A stretch of 64,000 nucleotides of DNA from Reichenbachiella faecimaris (GCF_900176375.1 NZ_FWYF01000004.1:62001-126000), one strand, 5' to 3'; shown: positions 37,180 through 46,809, counted from the stretch's first letter. The notes: generated by a model from the letters alone, not told the origin. Numbers and translations: made by a program.

Positions 37180-37308
37180 AAGAAATATGCACCTTCTTTG
37201 GAGCAATGCTCAACTTCCCAATCGGGATTTATTCATCAGAAAATAATTGAAACTTATTGTTTAAGTAGAATATTATAATAATCTGATTTATAAATAATTA
37301 AATATCAA

Positions 37309-37327
37309 TGATAGATTTTATCTATCA
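37309..37327. repeat. Short perfect inverted repeat in an AT-rich intergenic region
   Basis: An 8-base stem with a 3-base centre (37309-37316 with 37320-37327) lies in the 261-base gap between ggt and the Hpt gene. It has no T-run, so an operator is more likely than a terminator. The gap holds nothing else recognisable. Confidence 0.4.
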
Positions 37328-37440
37328 ACAAAATAAATTCAATATTTCTTATTCATTTATTGATTGTGTGTAATCAAATGAGGATTTCTATTTATTATTG
37401 GAACTTTGTTTTTTACCACTGTCTTAAAACGCATCAGTCC

Positions 37441-37809
37441 ATGGCCTCTGACAAAATTGAACTTCCTTTAGATCTCTCCTATCTCTATGAAATTAGTGAT
37501 CATGACAGAGAATTCATTTACGAAATGATCATGACTATTGTCAAGAATACACCTGACATGGTGAGCGACATTGAACGCGAAGGAAAGGCTGAAAATTGGG
37601 AGCAGGTAGGTAGGCTTATGCACAAGCTCAAACCTTCCCTTTTGCTCCTGAATATCGACAACTTATCTGCCCATATCAGAGCACTTGAAGGCAATGCAAA
37701 AGCATCTATAAATGTAGAGGTGATACCAAAACAAATCGCAGAGCTACGAGAACTCTGCGATATTATTTTGAAAGAATTAAACGACCTGATAAAATCAGAT
37801 CAATTCTAA
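37441..37809 (+). CDS. Hpt-domain phosphotransfer protein
   Basis: A 122-residue histidine phosphotransfer protein. The phospho-accepting histidine is H61 in GRLMHKLKPSLLLLNI, the form seen in stand-alone Hpt proteins of Bacteroidota (H-K-x-K/R-P-S). The whole chain is helical, as expected for a four-helix bundle. I set the start at ATG 37441 (MASDKIELPLDLSYLYE), the conserved N-terminus; the upstream extension is AT-rich and unconserved in character. It must relay phosphate between a hybrid kinase and a response regulator, neither of which is in the window. Confidence 0.85.
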   Translation: MASDKIELPLDLSYLYEISDHDREFIYEMIMTIVKNTPDMVSDIEREGKAENWEQVGRLMHKLKPSLLLLNIDNLSAHIRALEGNAKASINVEVIPKQIAELRELCDIILKELNDLIKSDQF

Positions 37810-37813
37810 AATT

Positions 37814-39343
37814 TTATTCCCACTCAATGGTAGCTGGCGGCTTCGAACTGATGTCATAAACCACGCGATTCACGCCTTTTACTTTGTTGATAATTTGGTT
37901 CGAAATATCGGCCAAAAAGTCATAAGGTAAGTGACACCAATCAGCTGTCATACCATCTACACTTGAGACTGCTCGTAGTGCTACTACTCGCTCATAAGTT
38001 CGCTCATCTCCCATCACGCCAACTGACTGAATAGGGAGCAACATAGCACCTGCTTGCCACACGTCATTATAGAGTCCTTTGTCTTTCAAACCATTGATAA
38101 ATATGTGATCAACTTCTTGCAAAATCTCAACTTTTTCAGCTGTGATATCACCAAGAATTCTGATCCCCAATCCTGGCCCTGGGAATGGGTGGCGACCCAA
38201 TATTTTTTCATCAATGTCAAGTGATCTTCCGACCCTTCTTACCTCATCTTTGAAGAGTGTATTGAGTGGCTCAACTACTTTCAAATTCATTTTTGCAGGA
38301 AGTCCTCCAACGTTGTGATGAGACTTGATCGTAACGGATGGTCCGTTGACAGAAACAGACTCAATCACATCAGGATAAATGGTGCCTTGACCCAGCCATT
38401 TCACGTTCTTAATTTTCTTAGCTTCAGCATCAAATATTTCAATAAATACTCGTCCAATGGCCTTGCGCTTGTCCTCAGGATCAGTCAGTCCTTCTAGTGC
38501 TTTATAAAACTCTTTGGCCGCGTTTACTCCTTTTACATTGAGTCCCATTCCTTCATAGGATTTCAATACATCTGAGAATTCATTTTTTCTCAGCAAGCCA
38601 TTATCTACAAAGATGCAATGCAGGTTCTTTCCGATTGCATGATGGATGAGCATAGCCGCTACAGAAGAGTCTACTCCACCTGACAATCCAAGTACTACTT
38701 GATCATCTCCCAGCTGATCCTTTAGGTCAGAGACTGTCGCATCTACAAAAATATCTGGTGTCCAATCTTGACTGCACCTACAGATGTGTACGACGAAATT
38801 TCTTAGGATGATTTTGCCTTGACTGGAGTGTGTCACTTCAGGGTGAAATTGAATACACCAAACAGGGTGCGACTTACTATGGAATGCTGCTACTTCTACC
38901 TGTGGCGTGCTAGCTATTATTTCAAAATTGTCTGGAATACTCTTGATTGTATCGCTGTGTGACATCCATACTTGCGAGTCCAAGTCGACCTCTTTGAGCA
39001 ATTCATTAGTAGAATCTACCTTGGAAAGATTAGCTCGTCCATATTCACGAATTTTGGATGGCGTGATCTCACCACCAGATTTATGAGCAATCAGTTGAGC
39101 ACCATAACAAACGCCCAAAATCGGTACTTCACCAATCAAAGCACCTAAATTAATATCTGGATGATCTTCTTGTCTGACTGAGCAAGGACTACCTGAAAGG
39201 ATCAGGCCTTTCACAGAATCGTCTAACTCAGGTATTTTACTAAAAGGGTGAATTTCACAATAAACATTCAGCTCTCTCACGCGACGTGCGATCAGTTGTG
39301 TATACTGAGAACCAAAATCGAGGATGATAATCTTTTCTGCCAT
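37814..39343 (-). CDS. guaA: GMP synthase (glutamine-hydrolysing)
   Basis: A 509-residue enzyme turning XMP into GMP. The amidotransferase domain has the catalytic triad C79 (GVCYGAQ), H167 and E169 (FHPEV). The ATP pyrophosphatase P-loop is SGGVDSS at 221-227. The C-terminal dimerisation domain ends in [10 protein letters not shown], which is the universal GuaA ending. I chose ATG 39343; the promoter predicted at 39347-39377 lies just before it and excludes the longer form. The converging Hpt gene ends 4 bases away. Confidence 0.96.
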   Translation of the reverse strand: MAEKIIILDFGSQYTQLIARRVRELNVYCEIHPFSKIPELDDSVKGLILSGSPCSVRQEDHPDINLGALIGEVPILGVCYGAQLIAHKSGGEITPSKIREYGRANLSKVDSTNELLKEVDLDSQVWMSHSDTIKSIPDNFEIIASTPQVEVAAFHSKSHPVWCIQFHPEVTHSSQGKIILRNFVVHICRCSQDWTPDIFVDATVSDLKDQLGDDQVVLGLSGGVDSSVAAMLIHHAIGKNLHCIFVDNGLLRKNEFSDVLKSYEGMGLNVKGVNAAKEFYKALEGLTDPEDKRKAIGRVFIEIFDAEAKKIKNVKWLGQGTIYPDVIESVSVNGPSVTIKSHHNVGGLPAKMNLKVVEPLNTLFKDEVRRVGRSLDIDEKILGRHPFPGPGLGIRILGDITAEKVEILQEVDHIFINGLKDKGLYNDVWQAGAMLLPIQSVGVMGDERTYERVVALRAVSSVDGMTADWCHLPYDFLADISNQIINKVKGVNRVVYDISSKPPATIEWE

Positions 39344-39346
39344 GCG

Positions 39347-39377
39347 CAAAATTAACACAGCCAACCTGACCTGCAAG
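39347..39377 (-). promoter_or_regulatory. Promoter of guaA, possibly leaderless
   Basis: On the minus strand: CTTG (39377-39374), 19 bases, then an exact TAATTTTG (39354-39347). The -7 box ends 3 bases before the ATG, so the transcript may begin at or next to the start codon. Confidence 0.55.
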
Positions 39378-39439
39378 TGGTCTGGTCAATTAAGTTTAGG
39401 AAATTTAGAGTCTTTTAAAGAAAGGGACGAAAAGAAGGA

Positions 39440-40105
39440 TTATAAGCGCTCCAGTGCATATTTAAGATAAAGATTCAGTGCTGGAATTGTTCGATCAAAA
39501 GTTCGTCCATAGCCAGGGATACTATAGACATCCAAAGGCTCTTGCTTATCATATTTATCCATAATTCTAAGTCTAAGATGAAAACCTGCATAAAGGCCTT
39601 TCCATAGCTTGGCCTCCGAACTCATTACAACTTCATACCATTGGGCTGAAAGCCCATTTCTGCTAAATGGCTCTATTAAATCATCATAAATGCCAGAAGC
39701 ACTTGTAATATCAATTGCACCTTGATCCTTAAAATCAGCCATGGCATATCTCACAGAAAAATAAAGATTGTTCTTCGCCGTGAAATCAATTTTGTATCCA
39801 AGTCCTACCCTGAAATAATTCCCTTCAGATTGATAATTCGTATTTTGATAAGCTCCATTTGGAGTCAAAGTTGAAAAACCATATTCCCCAATTACCACTA
39901 CTTTATCCTTAAACTCTGCTTGCCCACCAAACTCGTATTTTGATTCTGTACTTAAAAATTGACCAACTAGTTTTCCATAGTCTACTGAAGCGGCTATTGA
40001 TGACAGAAAAGGCTTTTGTTCTGAAATAACGTTCAAAGAATCCTGGCCAATGGCTTGATAAGATGCAATCATCAGAAAGAGGACAAAACATTTAAAATTC
40101 AACAT
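39440..40105 (-). CDS. DUF6048-like outer membrane protein
   Basis: A 221-residue protein with a signal peptide ending near AIGQ (residue ~21). The rest alternates amphipathic strands (AASVDYGKLVGQFL, YFRVGLGYKIDF, LYFSVRYAMAD, GLYAGFHLRLRIM) and ends LNLYLKYAL, so it is probably a small outer-membrane beta-barrel. It follows a DUF6452-like lipoprotein with a 14-base overlap, a pairing common in Bacteroidota. I chose the ATG at 40105 because it begins directly with the signal peptide. Its function is unknown. Confidence 0.75.
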   Translation of the reverse strand: MLNFKCFVLFLMIASYQAIGQDSLNVISEQKPFLSSIAASVDYGKLVGQFLSTESKYEFGGQAEFKDKVVVIGEYGFSTLTPNGAYQNTNYQSEGNYFRVGLGYKIDFTAKNNLYFSVRYAMADFKDQGAIDITSASGIYDDLIEPFSRNGLSAQWYEVVMSSEAKLWKGLYAGFHLRLRIMDKYDKQEPLDVYSIPGYGRTFDRTIPALNLYLKYALERL

Positions 40106-40829
40106 AGATGGTGGTTTTTGTATTGTCGCAATCGTCACAGGAAAGACTAGGATTATTAAAGTCCGTAGAGGTTATTTTGAAGTTGCTTGTTTTGATCACG
40201 ACTTTGTTTTTTTCATTGGCCGTAGTAGATCTAACATAAGTCAACTTCAAATTATATATCGCGTCTGAAATGGCAATATCAACATCAATATCATCCGCCT
40301 GCATATCCAGTGGTAGCTTCCATGAAGTACTACTGTCCTCATAAGCGATAGCTTGCCCATTTTTTAAATTTTGTATTGATGAAATTTTTAGGGAGCCGGA
40401 AGAAATCGTACTTGCCGTGTCGGCCCATATAGATCGTGTAGCCTTCGCTACAGAATCTTCATATTCAAGAATTTCAAGATTCTCATTCAGTTCTTCTAAA
40501 TTATTTGCAATAACTGTGCTGTCACCGCTCTTATCCCAACCCTCTGCAATCGAGTCCAACACATCTATTAACCTATCCACAAGAATATCAGCATCATCTT
40601 CAAGGTTTTCAATTGTGGTATCATACCCTACTAACTCCTCATCCAATGCTTCCAACTCTAAATTAACCTCATCCAATTTTGTTTTGTTCAAAAAAAAGAT
40701 ACTCACTGAAGGATCGCTTACAGTTGGTTCCACCTCTTCTTCACACGCCCAAATAGCAGCAAAGACACCCGTATAGAGAACCAAAAGTCTCAACGCCCTG
40801 CCATTTTTAAAAAAGTTTGTGTTTGCCAT
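40092..40829 (-). CDS. DUF6452-like lipoprotein
   Basis: A 245-residue lipoprotein (AAIWAC lipobox, C29). The first half contains a long acidic coiled coil (about 50-120, VNLELEALDEELVGYDTTIENLEDDADILVDRL). The C-terminal half is beta-rich and ends with SLSCDDCDNTKTTIYVEF. The coiled coil lengthens it beyond the usual DUF6452 size, and it replaces the region where most members are compact. It is the first gene of a pair with the DUF6048-like barrel, whose start overlaps its end. A TAGATTTG -7 box lies only 4 bases upstream of the ATG (40834-40841). Confidence 0.65.
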   Translation of the reverse strand: MANTNFFKNGRALRLLVLYTGVFAAIWACEEEVEPTVSDPSVSIFFLNKTKLDEVNLELEALDEELVGYDTTIENLEDDADILVDRLIDVLDSIAEGWDKSGDSTVIANNLEELNENLEILEYEDSVAKATRSIWADTASTISSGSLKISSIQNLKNGQAIAYEDSSTSWKLPLDMQADDIDVDIAISDAIYNLKLTYVRSTTANEKNKVVIKTSNFKITSTDFNNPSLSCDDCDNTKTTIYVEF

Positions 40830-40928
40830 TATGCAAATCTAAATGATAACAGATATTTTAAATGCATTAATTTCAGTTCTTCTAATTAAGAAATATTCAA
40901 TTGTTCACCTCTTGTACACCTAACTAAA

Positions 40929-40959
40929 TTCGTCTGGACAGGTGAGGAACTTAGATTTG
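40929..40959 (+). promoter_or_regulatory. Bacteroidota promoter of the TPR lipoprotein
   Basis: TTCG (40929-40932), 19 bases, then an exact TAGATTTG (40952-40959). This leaves a leader of about 15-20 bases before the ATG at 40982. Confidence 0.6.
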
Positions 40960-40981
40960 CTTCAAATCAAATTCATTAATC

Positions 40982-42733
40982 ATGTTTCGACAAACATTAC
41001 TCATTTTAAATATCTTTTTAGGTTTGACACTGCTTTCATGCAGTCAAACAGAGAAGGCACCAAAATTTGAAGCTCCATTGTTTGATAATCTTGGAGACAA
41101 CCACCTGAAAATTACCACATCCAATATATGGAGCCAGAAATTCTTTGATCAGGGTTTGACCCTCACTTACGGGCTCAATCATGCAGAAGCCATGCGGTCG
41201 TTCAAAGAAGCAGCTCGTCTGGATAAAGAATGTGCGATGTGCTATTGGGGTATGGCGTACGTGCTTGGTCCTAATATCAACAGTGCAATGGACTCTACTC
41301 AAGTTGAAGAAGCTAATACTTATATCGCCCAAGCAAAGCAATATGCTGATCAAGTAAGCCCATACGAGCAGCAGTTGATTCAAGCCATAGACAAGCGTTA
41401 TCCAAAGAATAAGGCTCAAACTTTAGCTGCTTGTTATGAAGAATTTGCCCAAGCGATGAAAAGCACTTACCTCAATTTCAAGGACAACCATGACATAGCC
41501 ACTTTATGCGCAGAAGCACTTATGGATTTACATCCATGGGATTATTGGAATACTGAAAATGGGGAGCCCAAAGTCTGGACCACTGAAATTTTAGATATTC
41601 TCGAAAGCACCTTAGCTTCAGCACCTAAACATCCAGGGGCAAATCATTATTACATCCATGCCATAGAAGCTTCAAAGAACCCTGAACGCGCCATTGAAGC
41701 TGCAAATACATTGACTGATTTGGTGCCGGGTGCAGGACATCTGGTTCATATGCCTGCACATATCTACATCCGAACTGGCAACTACCATGAAGGAAGTATG
41801 GCTGGTGAATTATCAGTATTGGCTGACAGCTTATACATCACCAATTGCAAAGCTCAAGGCATTTATCCACTGGCCTACTACCCGCATAACTACCACTTTC
41901 TAGCTGCAACTGCTACACTAGAAGGCAGAGGCCAGCTTGCTATAGCGTCAGCTTTTAAAGTAGCTCAGAATGCTGATGCACAGCTCATGTATCAGCCCGA
42001 ATGGGCAACCCTGCAACATTATTACATTATCCCATATTATATCTTAGTGAAGTTCGGCCAATGGGAGAAAATTTTGCAACTACCAGAAACTGATCTAGCC
42101 TACCCAAAGGCCATACGTCATTATGCAAGAGGAATGGCCTATTTGGCAACAGATCGCTTGGAAGAGTCAATCAATGAACTCCAAGCACTCAAGCTAATCA
42201 GTACCAAAGAGGAGCTAAAGCAAATTTCAATTTGGGAATTGAATACTGTTGATCACTTGGCCAAAATTGCTTCCTTAATTCTAGAAGCTGAAATAGACAA
42301 TGAATTGGGAAATGTAGAACTATCCATCAATAAGTTGAAGCAGGCCGTGGCCATTGAAGATCGTTTGAATTACAATGAGCCACCAGATTGGTTTTTCTCA
42401 GTTAGGCATATTTTAGGAGCCGTATATTTAGAAAATAAAAACTTCGAATTGGCAGAAGAAACTTATTTAGAGGATTTAGCCATCTACCCTAAAAATGGCT
42501 GGGCACTCAAAGGCTTACAATTGAGTCTAGAAGGCCAAAAAAAAGTCAATGATGCTAAAATAGTTTCAAACGAACTTGCAAAAGCCTGGCAGTATGCCGA
42601 CTTCAAATTGCCATCATCCAGAATACTAGACAAATCAACACCCGTATTTGAAGGTTTAGATATAGACATACTTACTGCTCGATTGACCAACGTTCCAGAG
42701 ATGCCAGTCTGTGGAACAAAGAAAAAATCTTAA
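40982..42733 (+). CDS. Tetratricopeptide-repeat lipoprotein
   Basis: A 583-residue lipoprotein (LTLLSC lipobox, C20). It is almost wholly TPR-like helices, with clear units at HAEAMRSFKEAARLDKECAMCYWGMAYVLGPN and FELAEETYLEDLAIYPKNGWALKGLQLSLEGQ. Blocks WTTEILDILESTLASAPKHPGANHYYIHAIEAS and HLVHMPAHIYIRTGNYHEGSMAGELSVLAD are seen in a family of Bacteroidota TPR proteins of unknown role. It probably faces the periplasm. It ends at a large inverted repeat and is followed by an OmpA-family gene. Confidence 0.85.
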   Translation: MFRQTLLILNIFLGLTLLSCSQTEKAPKFEAPLFDNLGDNHLKITTSNIWSQKFFDQGLTLTYGLNHAEAMRSFKEAARLDKECAMCYWGMAYVLGPNINSAMDSTQVEEANTYIAQAKQYADQVSPYEQQLIQAIDKRYPKNKAQTLAACYEEFAQAMKSTYLNFKDNHDIATLCAEALMDLHPWDYWNTENGEPKVWTTEILDILESTLASAPKHPGANHYYIHAIEASKNPERAIEAANTLTDLVPGAGHLVHMPAHIYIRTGNYHEGSMAGELSVLADSLYITNCKAQGIYPLAYYPHNYHFLAATATLEGRGQLAIASAFKVAQNADAQLMYQPEWATLQHYYIIPYYILVKFGQWEKILQLPETDLAYPKAIRHYARGMAYLATDRLEESINELQALKLISTKEELKQISIWELNTVDHLAKIASLILEAEIDNELGNVELSINKLKQAVAIEDRLNYNEPPDWFFSVRHILGAVYLENKNFELAEETYLEDLAIYPKNGWALKGLQLSLEGQKKVNDAKIVSNELAKAWQYADFKLPSSRILDKSTPVFEGLDIDILTARLTNVPEMPVCGTKKKS

Positions 42734-42745
42734 ATAGCCATTTGA

Positions 42746-42790
42746 AATATACATGCTCAAAGCCAGGAAATCGCTTTGAGCATGTATATT
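42746..42790. terminator. 18-base perfect inverted repeat after the TPR gene
   Basis: Arms at 42746-42763 and 42773-42790 enclose a 9-base loop. It probably terminates the TPR gene. Its right arm covers an in-frame ATG at 42782 of the next gene, which would be hidden in the hairpin. Confidence 0.65.
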
Positions 42791-42796
42791 GCATTT

Positions 42797-43975
42797 ATGG
42801 TCAAAAATGGTTTTTTGGTAGGGATGGTGCTCTTCTCAATTTTACAAACAGCACAAAGTCAAAACATGGTTGTCAACCCTAGTTTTGAAGAGATCTGGGA
42901 GTGTCCATTCAGTATGAATCAGCTCAAATTCACAAAATCCTGGTTTCCGTTTGGTACAGCTGATCCCTCTCCTGATTATTTCAATGCTTGTGATACAAAA
43001 AACCTAATGGGAGTGCCTAGCAGTGTTTTTGGAGAACAAGCCGCTCACGATGGCAACGGCTATATTGGAATCATTTCTTATCTAACTTCCAAAAGCGGAC
43101 GTGGCTGGAGAGTGCCCGAAAACCATAGGGAATTTGCCATGGTACAATTAACCAAACCACTGGTAGCTGGTAATCAGTATTATGCCGAAATGTGGGTTAA
43201 CCTGGCAGATAACTGCGAATTTGCCATCAACAATCTAGGCATGTTTTTTACCAAGGATATGCCCAATTTCGATTGGCAAGTCATGAACTTTAATCACTAC
43301 AGACCTCAAGTTTCCAATCCAAAAAATCGCCTCCTAGATGACCATGAAGGCTGGACTAAGATATCAGGTATATTTACCGCCAAGGGAGATGAACTTGCCC
43401 TTACCATAGGGACTTTTGCGCCAGATTCTGCACTCATCACTAAAAAGACGAAAAGGCAATTCTCAAAAGTAAGGGACAAGAGAACTCCCAAACATTTACA
43501 ACCACAAATTGCCTATTATTTCATAGACGATATAAGTGTAAGACCAGTAGATCCCAATGAATCTATTTTCCCAGATCCAGAAATAGCAAAAGTAGAACCA
43601 GAAGACGAGTATTTTGGACCAGCAGAGGTTGGCAAGAAGTTTACATTGCAAAACATCTATTTTGAATTCGATAAGGCCACATTACTTAGAACTTCCTACC
43701 TGGAACTCAACAAATTATTGGCCTACATGGAAAAACATCGTAGGGTAAAAATAGAAATTGAAGGACATACTGATAACGTAGGCTCCAGAGCATACAATCA
43801 AAAATTGTCAGAAGCACGAGCAAAAGCAGTAGTAGATTACTTGATTGCCAAAGGATTAAATGAATTCAGATTAGAATTCAAAGGGTATGGCAGCAGTCAG
43901 CCTATAGTACCTAACGATAACCCACAAAATCAGGCATTAAACAGAAGAGTAGAATTCCTGATTCTGGAAAACTAA
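42797..43975 (+). CDS. OmpA-family outer membrane protein
   Basis: A 392-residue protein with a signal peptide ending at TAQSQ. The N-terminal domain (NMVVNPSFEEIWECPFSMNQLKFTKSWF) is the 'NPSFE' carbohydrate-binding-like module of many Bacteroidota cell-surface proteins. Residues ~290-392 are a complete OmpA peptidoglycan-binding domain (NIYFEFDKATLL, IEGHTDNVGSRAYNQKLSEARAKAVVDYL, ALNRRVEFLIL). I chose the ATG at 42797, because the earlier ATG at 42782 lies inside the preceding hairpin. It overlaps the convergent dehydrogenase gene by 4 bases. Confidence 0.85.
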   Translation: MVKNGFLVGMVLFSILQTAQSQNMVVNPSFEEIWECPFSMNQLKFTKSWFPFGTADPSPDYFNACDTKNLMGVPSSVFGEQAAHDGNGYIGIISYLTSKSGRGWRVPENHREFAMVQLTKPLVAGNQYYAEMWVNLADNCEFAINNLGMFFTKDMPNFDWQVMNFNHYRPQVSNPKNRLLDDHEGWTKISGIFTAKGDELALTIGTFAPDSALITKKTKRQFSKVRDKRTPKHLQPQIAYYFIDDISVRPVDPNESIFPDPEIAKVEPEDEYFGPAEVGKKFTLQNIYFEFDKATLLRTSYLELNKLLAYMEKHRRVKIEIEGHTDNVGSRAYNQKLSEARAKAVVDYLIAKGLNEFRLEFKGYGSSQPIVPNDNPQNQALNRRVEFLILEN

Positions 43976-44970
43976 AACGTCACTACTAATTTACCCATCT
44001 GACTGCCCACATGCATTTCATCAAAGGCAGAGATTATTTGATCAAATTCTCTGGTAGAGGACACAATAGGTCTAATTTCATACTCAGATACAAATTTGAC
44101 CATCTCAACAAATTCTTTGTCAGAACCCATGGTGCTACCATGAATACTGGCCTGACTCCAGAACAGTCGAAACATATCTAAGTTCTTTGGTGCGCCCGTG
44201 GTCGATCCATAGTGCACCAATCTCCCACCTGGCTTAATTAGTTTCAGATAATCATTCATGCTGCTTCCACCAGCACTATCTATAATCACATCAAAACCGC
44301 CAGTAGCTTTGAGCGCTACTTTTGTCCAATCCTCTGCCTTATAGATAAATCCACCTGCAGCTCCTAGCTTTTCTATTTGTTTCAGTTTCTCTGGACTACC
44401 AGAAGTCACATATACTGCTGACCCAACGGCCAAAGCAAACTGAAAAGCAAATTGTGCCACACCACCTCCAATTCCTGTGACTAATACTTTTTGTCCTTCT
44501 CTTATTTGTCCTTTAGTAAAAGCCGCGCGAAACGCTGTCAAACCACCTAACGGCAAAGCAGCTGCCTCTGAGAAATCTAAATGAGAAGGTTTTTGCATCA
44601 GACGATCAGTAGGCACAGTCACAAATTCAGCAAAAGTACCATGTGTTGGCATACCCAAAATATGGTATTCAGCAGACTGAGCCTCCTCATTAGGCCCCCA
44701 GTTGATATTGGGATTGATGATTACCTCTTTTTTAAGCCAATCTCCATTTACGCCTTCGCCAACTTCTACAACTATACCTGCTCCATCAGAGCCTAACACT
44801 GTATTGTACTTTATTCCTGGATACATCCCAATTCTACACCACTGATCCCTGTGATTCAATGCAGCAGCTTTTACCTGAATTAGTACCTCTCCTTTGTTTG
44901 GAGAAGGTTTTTCAATTTCTCGAATAGCAATTTTGTCTTGACTTTCGTCAACAAGTAATAGCGCTTTCAT
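43972..44970 (-). CDS. Medium-chain dehydrogenase/reductase (zinc-type alcohol dehydrogenase family)
   Basis: A 332-residue MDR protein. The N-terminal GroES-like domain includes AALNHRDQWCRIGMYPGIKYNTVLGSDGAGIVVEVG; the NAD(P) site is VLVTGIGGGVAQFAFQFALAVG. The catalytic zinc ligands of classical alcohol dehydrogenases are only partly present and the structural-zinc cysteine loop is absent, so it may be a quinone-oxidoreductase-like enzyme. It follows dnaB by 15 bases. The substrate cannot be told. Confidence 0.87.
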   Translation of the reverse strand: MKALLLVDESQDKIAIREIEKPSPNKGEVLIQVKAAALNHRDQWCRIGMYPGIKYNTVLGSDGAGIVVEVGEGVNGDWLKKEVIINPNINWGPNEEAQSAEYHILGMPTHGTFAEFVTVPTDRLMQKPSHLDFSEAAALPLGGLTAFRAAFTKGQIREGQKVLVTGIGGGVAQFAFQFALAVGSAVYVTSGSPEKLKQIEKLGAAGGFIYKAEDWTKVALKATGGFDVIIDSAGGSSMNDYLKLIKPGGRLVHYGSTTGAPKNLDMFRLFWSQASIHGSTMGSDKEFVEMVKFVSEYEIRPIVSSTREFDQIISAFDEMHVGSQMGKLVVTF

Positions 44971-44985
44971 AATGCTTTGGGTTAA

Positions 44986-46563
44986 TTAAAATGGTGCTTC
45001 GTCTGATGAACTACCTCCTTCGCCATCATTGGCTTTAGACGGGAAAGTAACCGTATTTGGAGAGCTATCAAACTCGGCAGGTATACCTGCAGAAGGAAAA
45101 CCTCCACCACTGTAATCTCCACCCATGATTGAACCATCCAGATCAGCAAATTTGGTAAACCGCCCTATAAACTTAAGTTTCACATTCTCTAGCGAACCAT
45201 TTCTATGCTTGGCAATGATTACTTCCCCAGTACCAGCTGTAGGCAAACCATCTTCATCCTCAGTGATATCATAATATTCCGGGCGGTAGAGAAACATTAC
45301 CATATCAGCATCCTGCTCTATAGAACCTGATTCCCTCAAATCGGAAAGCTGTGGTCGCTTATCTCCACCCCTGGTTTCGACCGCTCTACTCAGCTGAGAG
45401 AGTGCAATCACTGGCACATTTAGTTCTTTCGCAATTCCTTTTAAAGCTCTGGAAATCGACGCGATTTCTTGTTCCCTGTTTCCAGATCCACCACCAGATT
45501 TTGACGAGTCTCCAGACATCAACTGCAAATAATCTATAATGATCATTTTGATATCGTGCTGGGCCTTTAGCCTCCTGCACTTAGCCCTCAATTCCAAAAT
45601 ACTTAGTCCTGGCGTATCATCAATAAAAATAGGCGCCTCTGTCAAACGAGCAGTTTTGTGAACGAGTTGCTCCCACTCGTGATCTGCCAAGTTTCCTTTT
45701 TTAATCTTATCACTTTCTAATTCCGCTTCCGCTGAAATTAATCTATTGACCAATTGAATGGAGGACATCTCCAAAGAGAAAATAGCTACAGCCTCACCAA
45801 ATTCTACTGCTGCATTTCTCATGGCCGAGACCACAAATGCTGTTTTACCCATTGCAGGACGAGCCGCAATAATCACTAAATCTGACGCCTGCCAACCTGC
45901 CGTCACACGATCCAATTCAGTAAATCCACTAGGTACACCCGTCAGACCATCTTTATGCTCCTTACGGGCCTCTATTTCCATGATGGCCTCATGCATCAAC
46001 TGCTGCATTCCAGCATAATTCTTTTTGATATTGGATTCAGAGATTTCAAACAAAGCCTGCTCTGTCCTGTCCAACAACTCGAATACATCTTCTGTATCTT
46101 CAAAGGCATCCTCCTGAATCTTAGCAGAAATTCGAATCAAATCTCTTTTAATGGCCTGCTCGGTAATAATTCGGGCGTGATATTCAATATTGGCAGCTGA
46201 ATTTACACGGGTAGTAAGATTGGCGATGTGATAAGCGCCCCCAGCTATTTCTAAAGTACCATTCTTCCTGAGCTGTGCAGTCACGGTCATAATGTCCACA
46301 GGCTCAGACTTGTTAAAAAGTTGGACTATTGCTTCGTATATTTTTGCATGGCGATCATCATAAAAGCTTTGGGGTTTCAGAATGTCTATAACAGTTGTTA
46401 ACGCATCCTTTTCCAACATCAGTGCGCCTAATACAGTCTCCTCAATGTCAACAGCCTGGGGTTGCATTTTGCCTAAAGGCACAAGTGCTGCTTTTGATGG
46501 GCTCTTTCTGCCACCTACTTTGTTTTTGACATTTCCGTGATCTGGGGAATCTATATTGGCCAT
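44986..46563 (-). CDS. dnaB: Replicative DNA helicase
   Basis: A 525-residue DnaB. The N-terminal domain (about 35-180) starts with PQAVDIEETVLGALMLEKDAL. The RecA-like motor has Walker A RPAMGKTAF (K240, T241), the IIIDYLQLM Walker B, and the later LSDLRESGSIEQDADMVMFLYRPEYY block. The acidic tail ends in DEAPF. It unwinds DNA ahead of the replication fork as a hexamer. A TAAGTTTG -7 box (minus strand of 46612-46619) is upstream. It is divergent from mpl. Confidence 0.96.
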   Translation of the reverse strand: MANIDSPDHGNVKNKVGGRKSPSKAALVPLGKMQPQAVDIEETVLGALMLEKDALTTVIDILKPQSFYDDRHAKIYEAIVQLFNKSEPVDIMTVTAQLRKNGTLEIAGGAYHIANLTTRVNSAANIEYHARIITEQAIKRDLIRISAKIQEDAFEDTEDVFELLDRTEQALFEISESNIKKNYAGMQQLMHEAIMEIEARKEHKDGLTGVPSGFTELDRVTAGWQASDLVIIAARPAMGKTAFVVSAMRNAAVEFGEAVAIFSLEMSSIQLVNRLISAEAELESDKIKKGNLADHEWEQLVHKTARLTEAPIFIDDTPGLSILELRAKCRRLKAQHDIKMIIIDYLQLMSGDSSKSGGGSGNREQEIASISRALKGIAKELNVPVIALSQLSRAVETRGGDKRPQLSDLRESGSIEQDADMVMFLYRPEYYDITEDEDGLPTAGTGEVIIAKHRNGSLENVKLKFIGRFTKFADLDGSIMGGDYSGGGFPSAGIPAEFDSSPNTVTFPSKANDGEGGSSSDEAPF

Positions 46564-46654
46564 AATTTTATAAAGAGAAACTTAAGAATAATTTCTTTTT
46601 GAATTCAAAAACAAACTTATGAAAATGGGTGGTGTATTCTCCTTAATTCTATGG

Positions 46655-46716
46655 TCGTTTAATAACAATATTTCCACATTGAAATATTGAAATCAATCCT
46701 ACACGTTATTAAACGA
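46655..46716. repeat. Nested inverted repeats between dnaB and mpl
   Basis: An outer 12-base perfect repeat (46655-46666 with 46705-46716) encloses an inner 8-base one (46666-46673 with 46682-46689). It lies upstream of both divergent genes and of the mpl promoter. It could be an operator or a cruciform site; no known motif was matched. Confidence 0.5.
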
Positions 46717-46760
46717 TTACTAATAAGAATATTGTTGTCAAATTTTAAGCTAAGGTTTAA

Positions 46761-46791
46761 TTTGCACACCTTACTAATTGCATTATTTTTG
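46761..46791 (+). promoter_or_regulatory. Perfect Bacteroidota promoter of mpl
   Basis: TTTG (46761-46764), exactly 19 bases, then TATTTTTG (46784-46791). It is 18 bases before the ATG at 46810 and so rules out the longer upstream start. Confidence 0.75.
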
Positions 46792-46809
46792 AAAAAATTC
46801 AATTCCCGC

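Noticed and set aside
46687-46809. 41-codon N-terminal extension of Mpl
   Set aside because: It spans a perfect promoter and the spacer of an inverted repeat.
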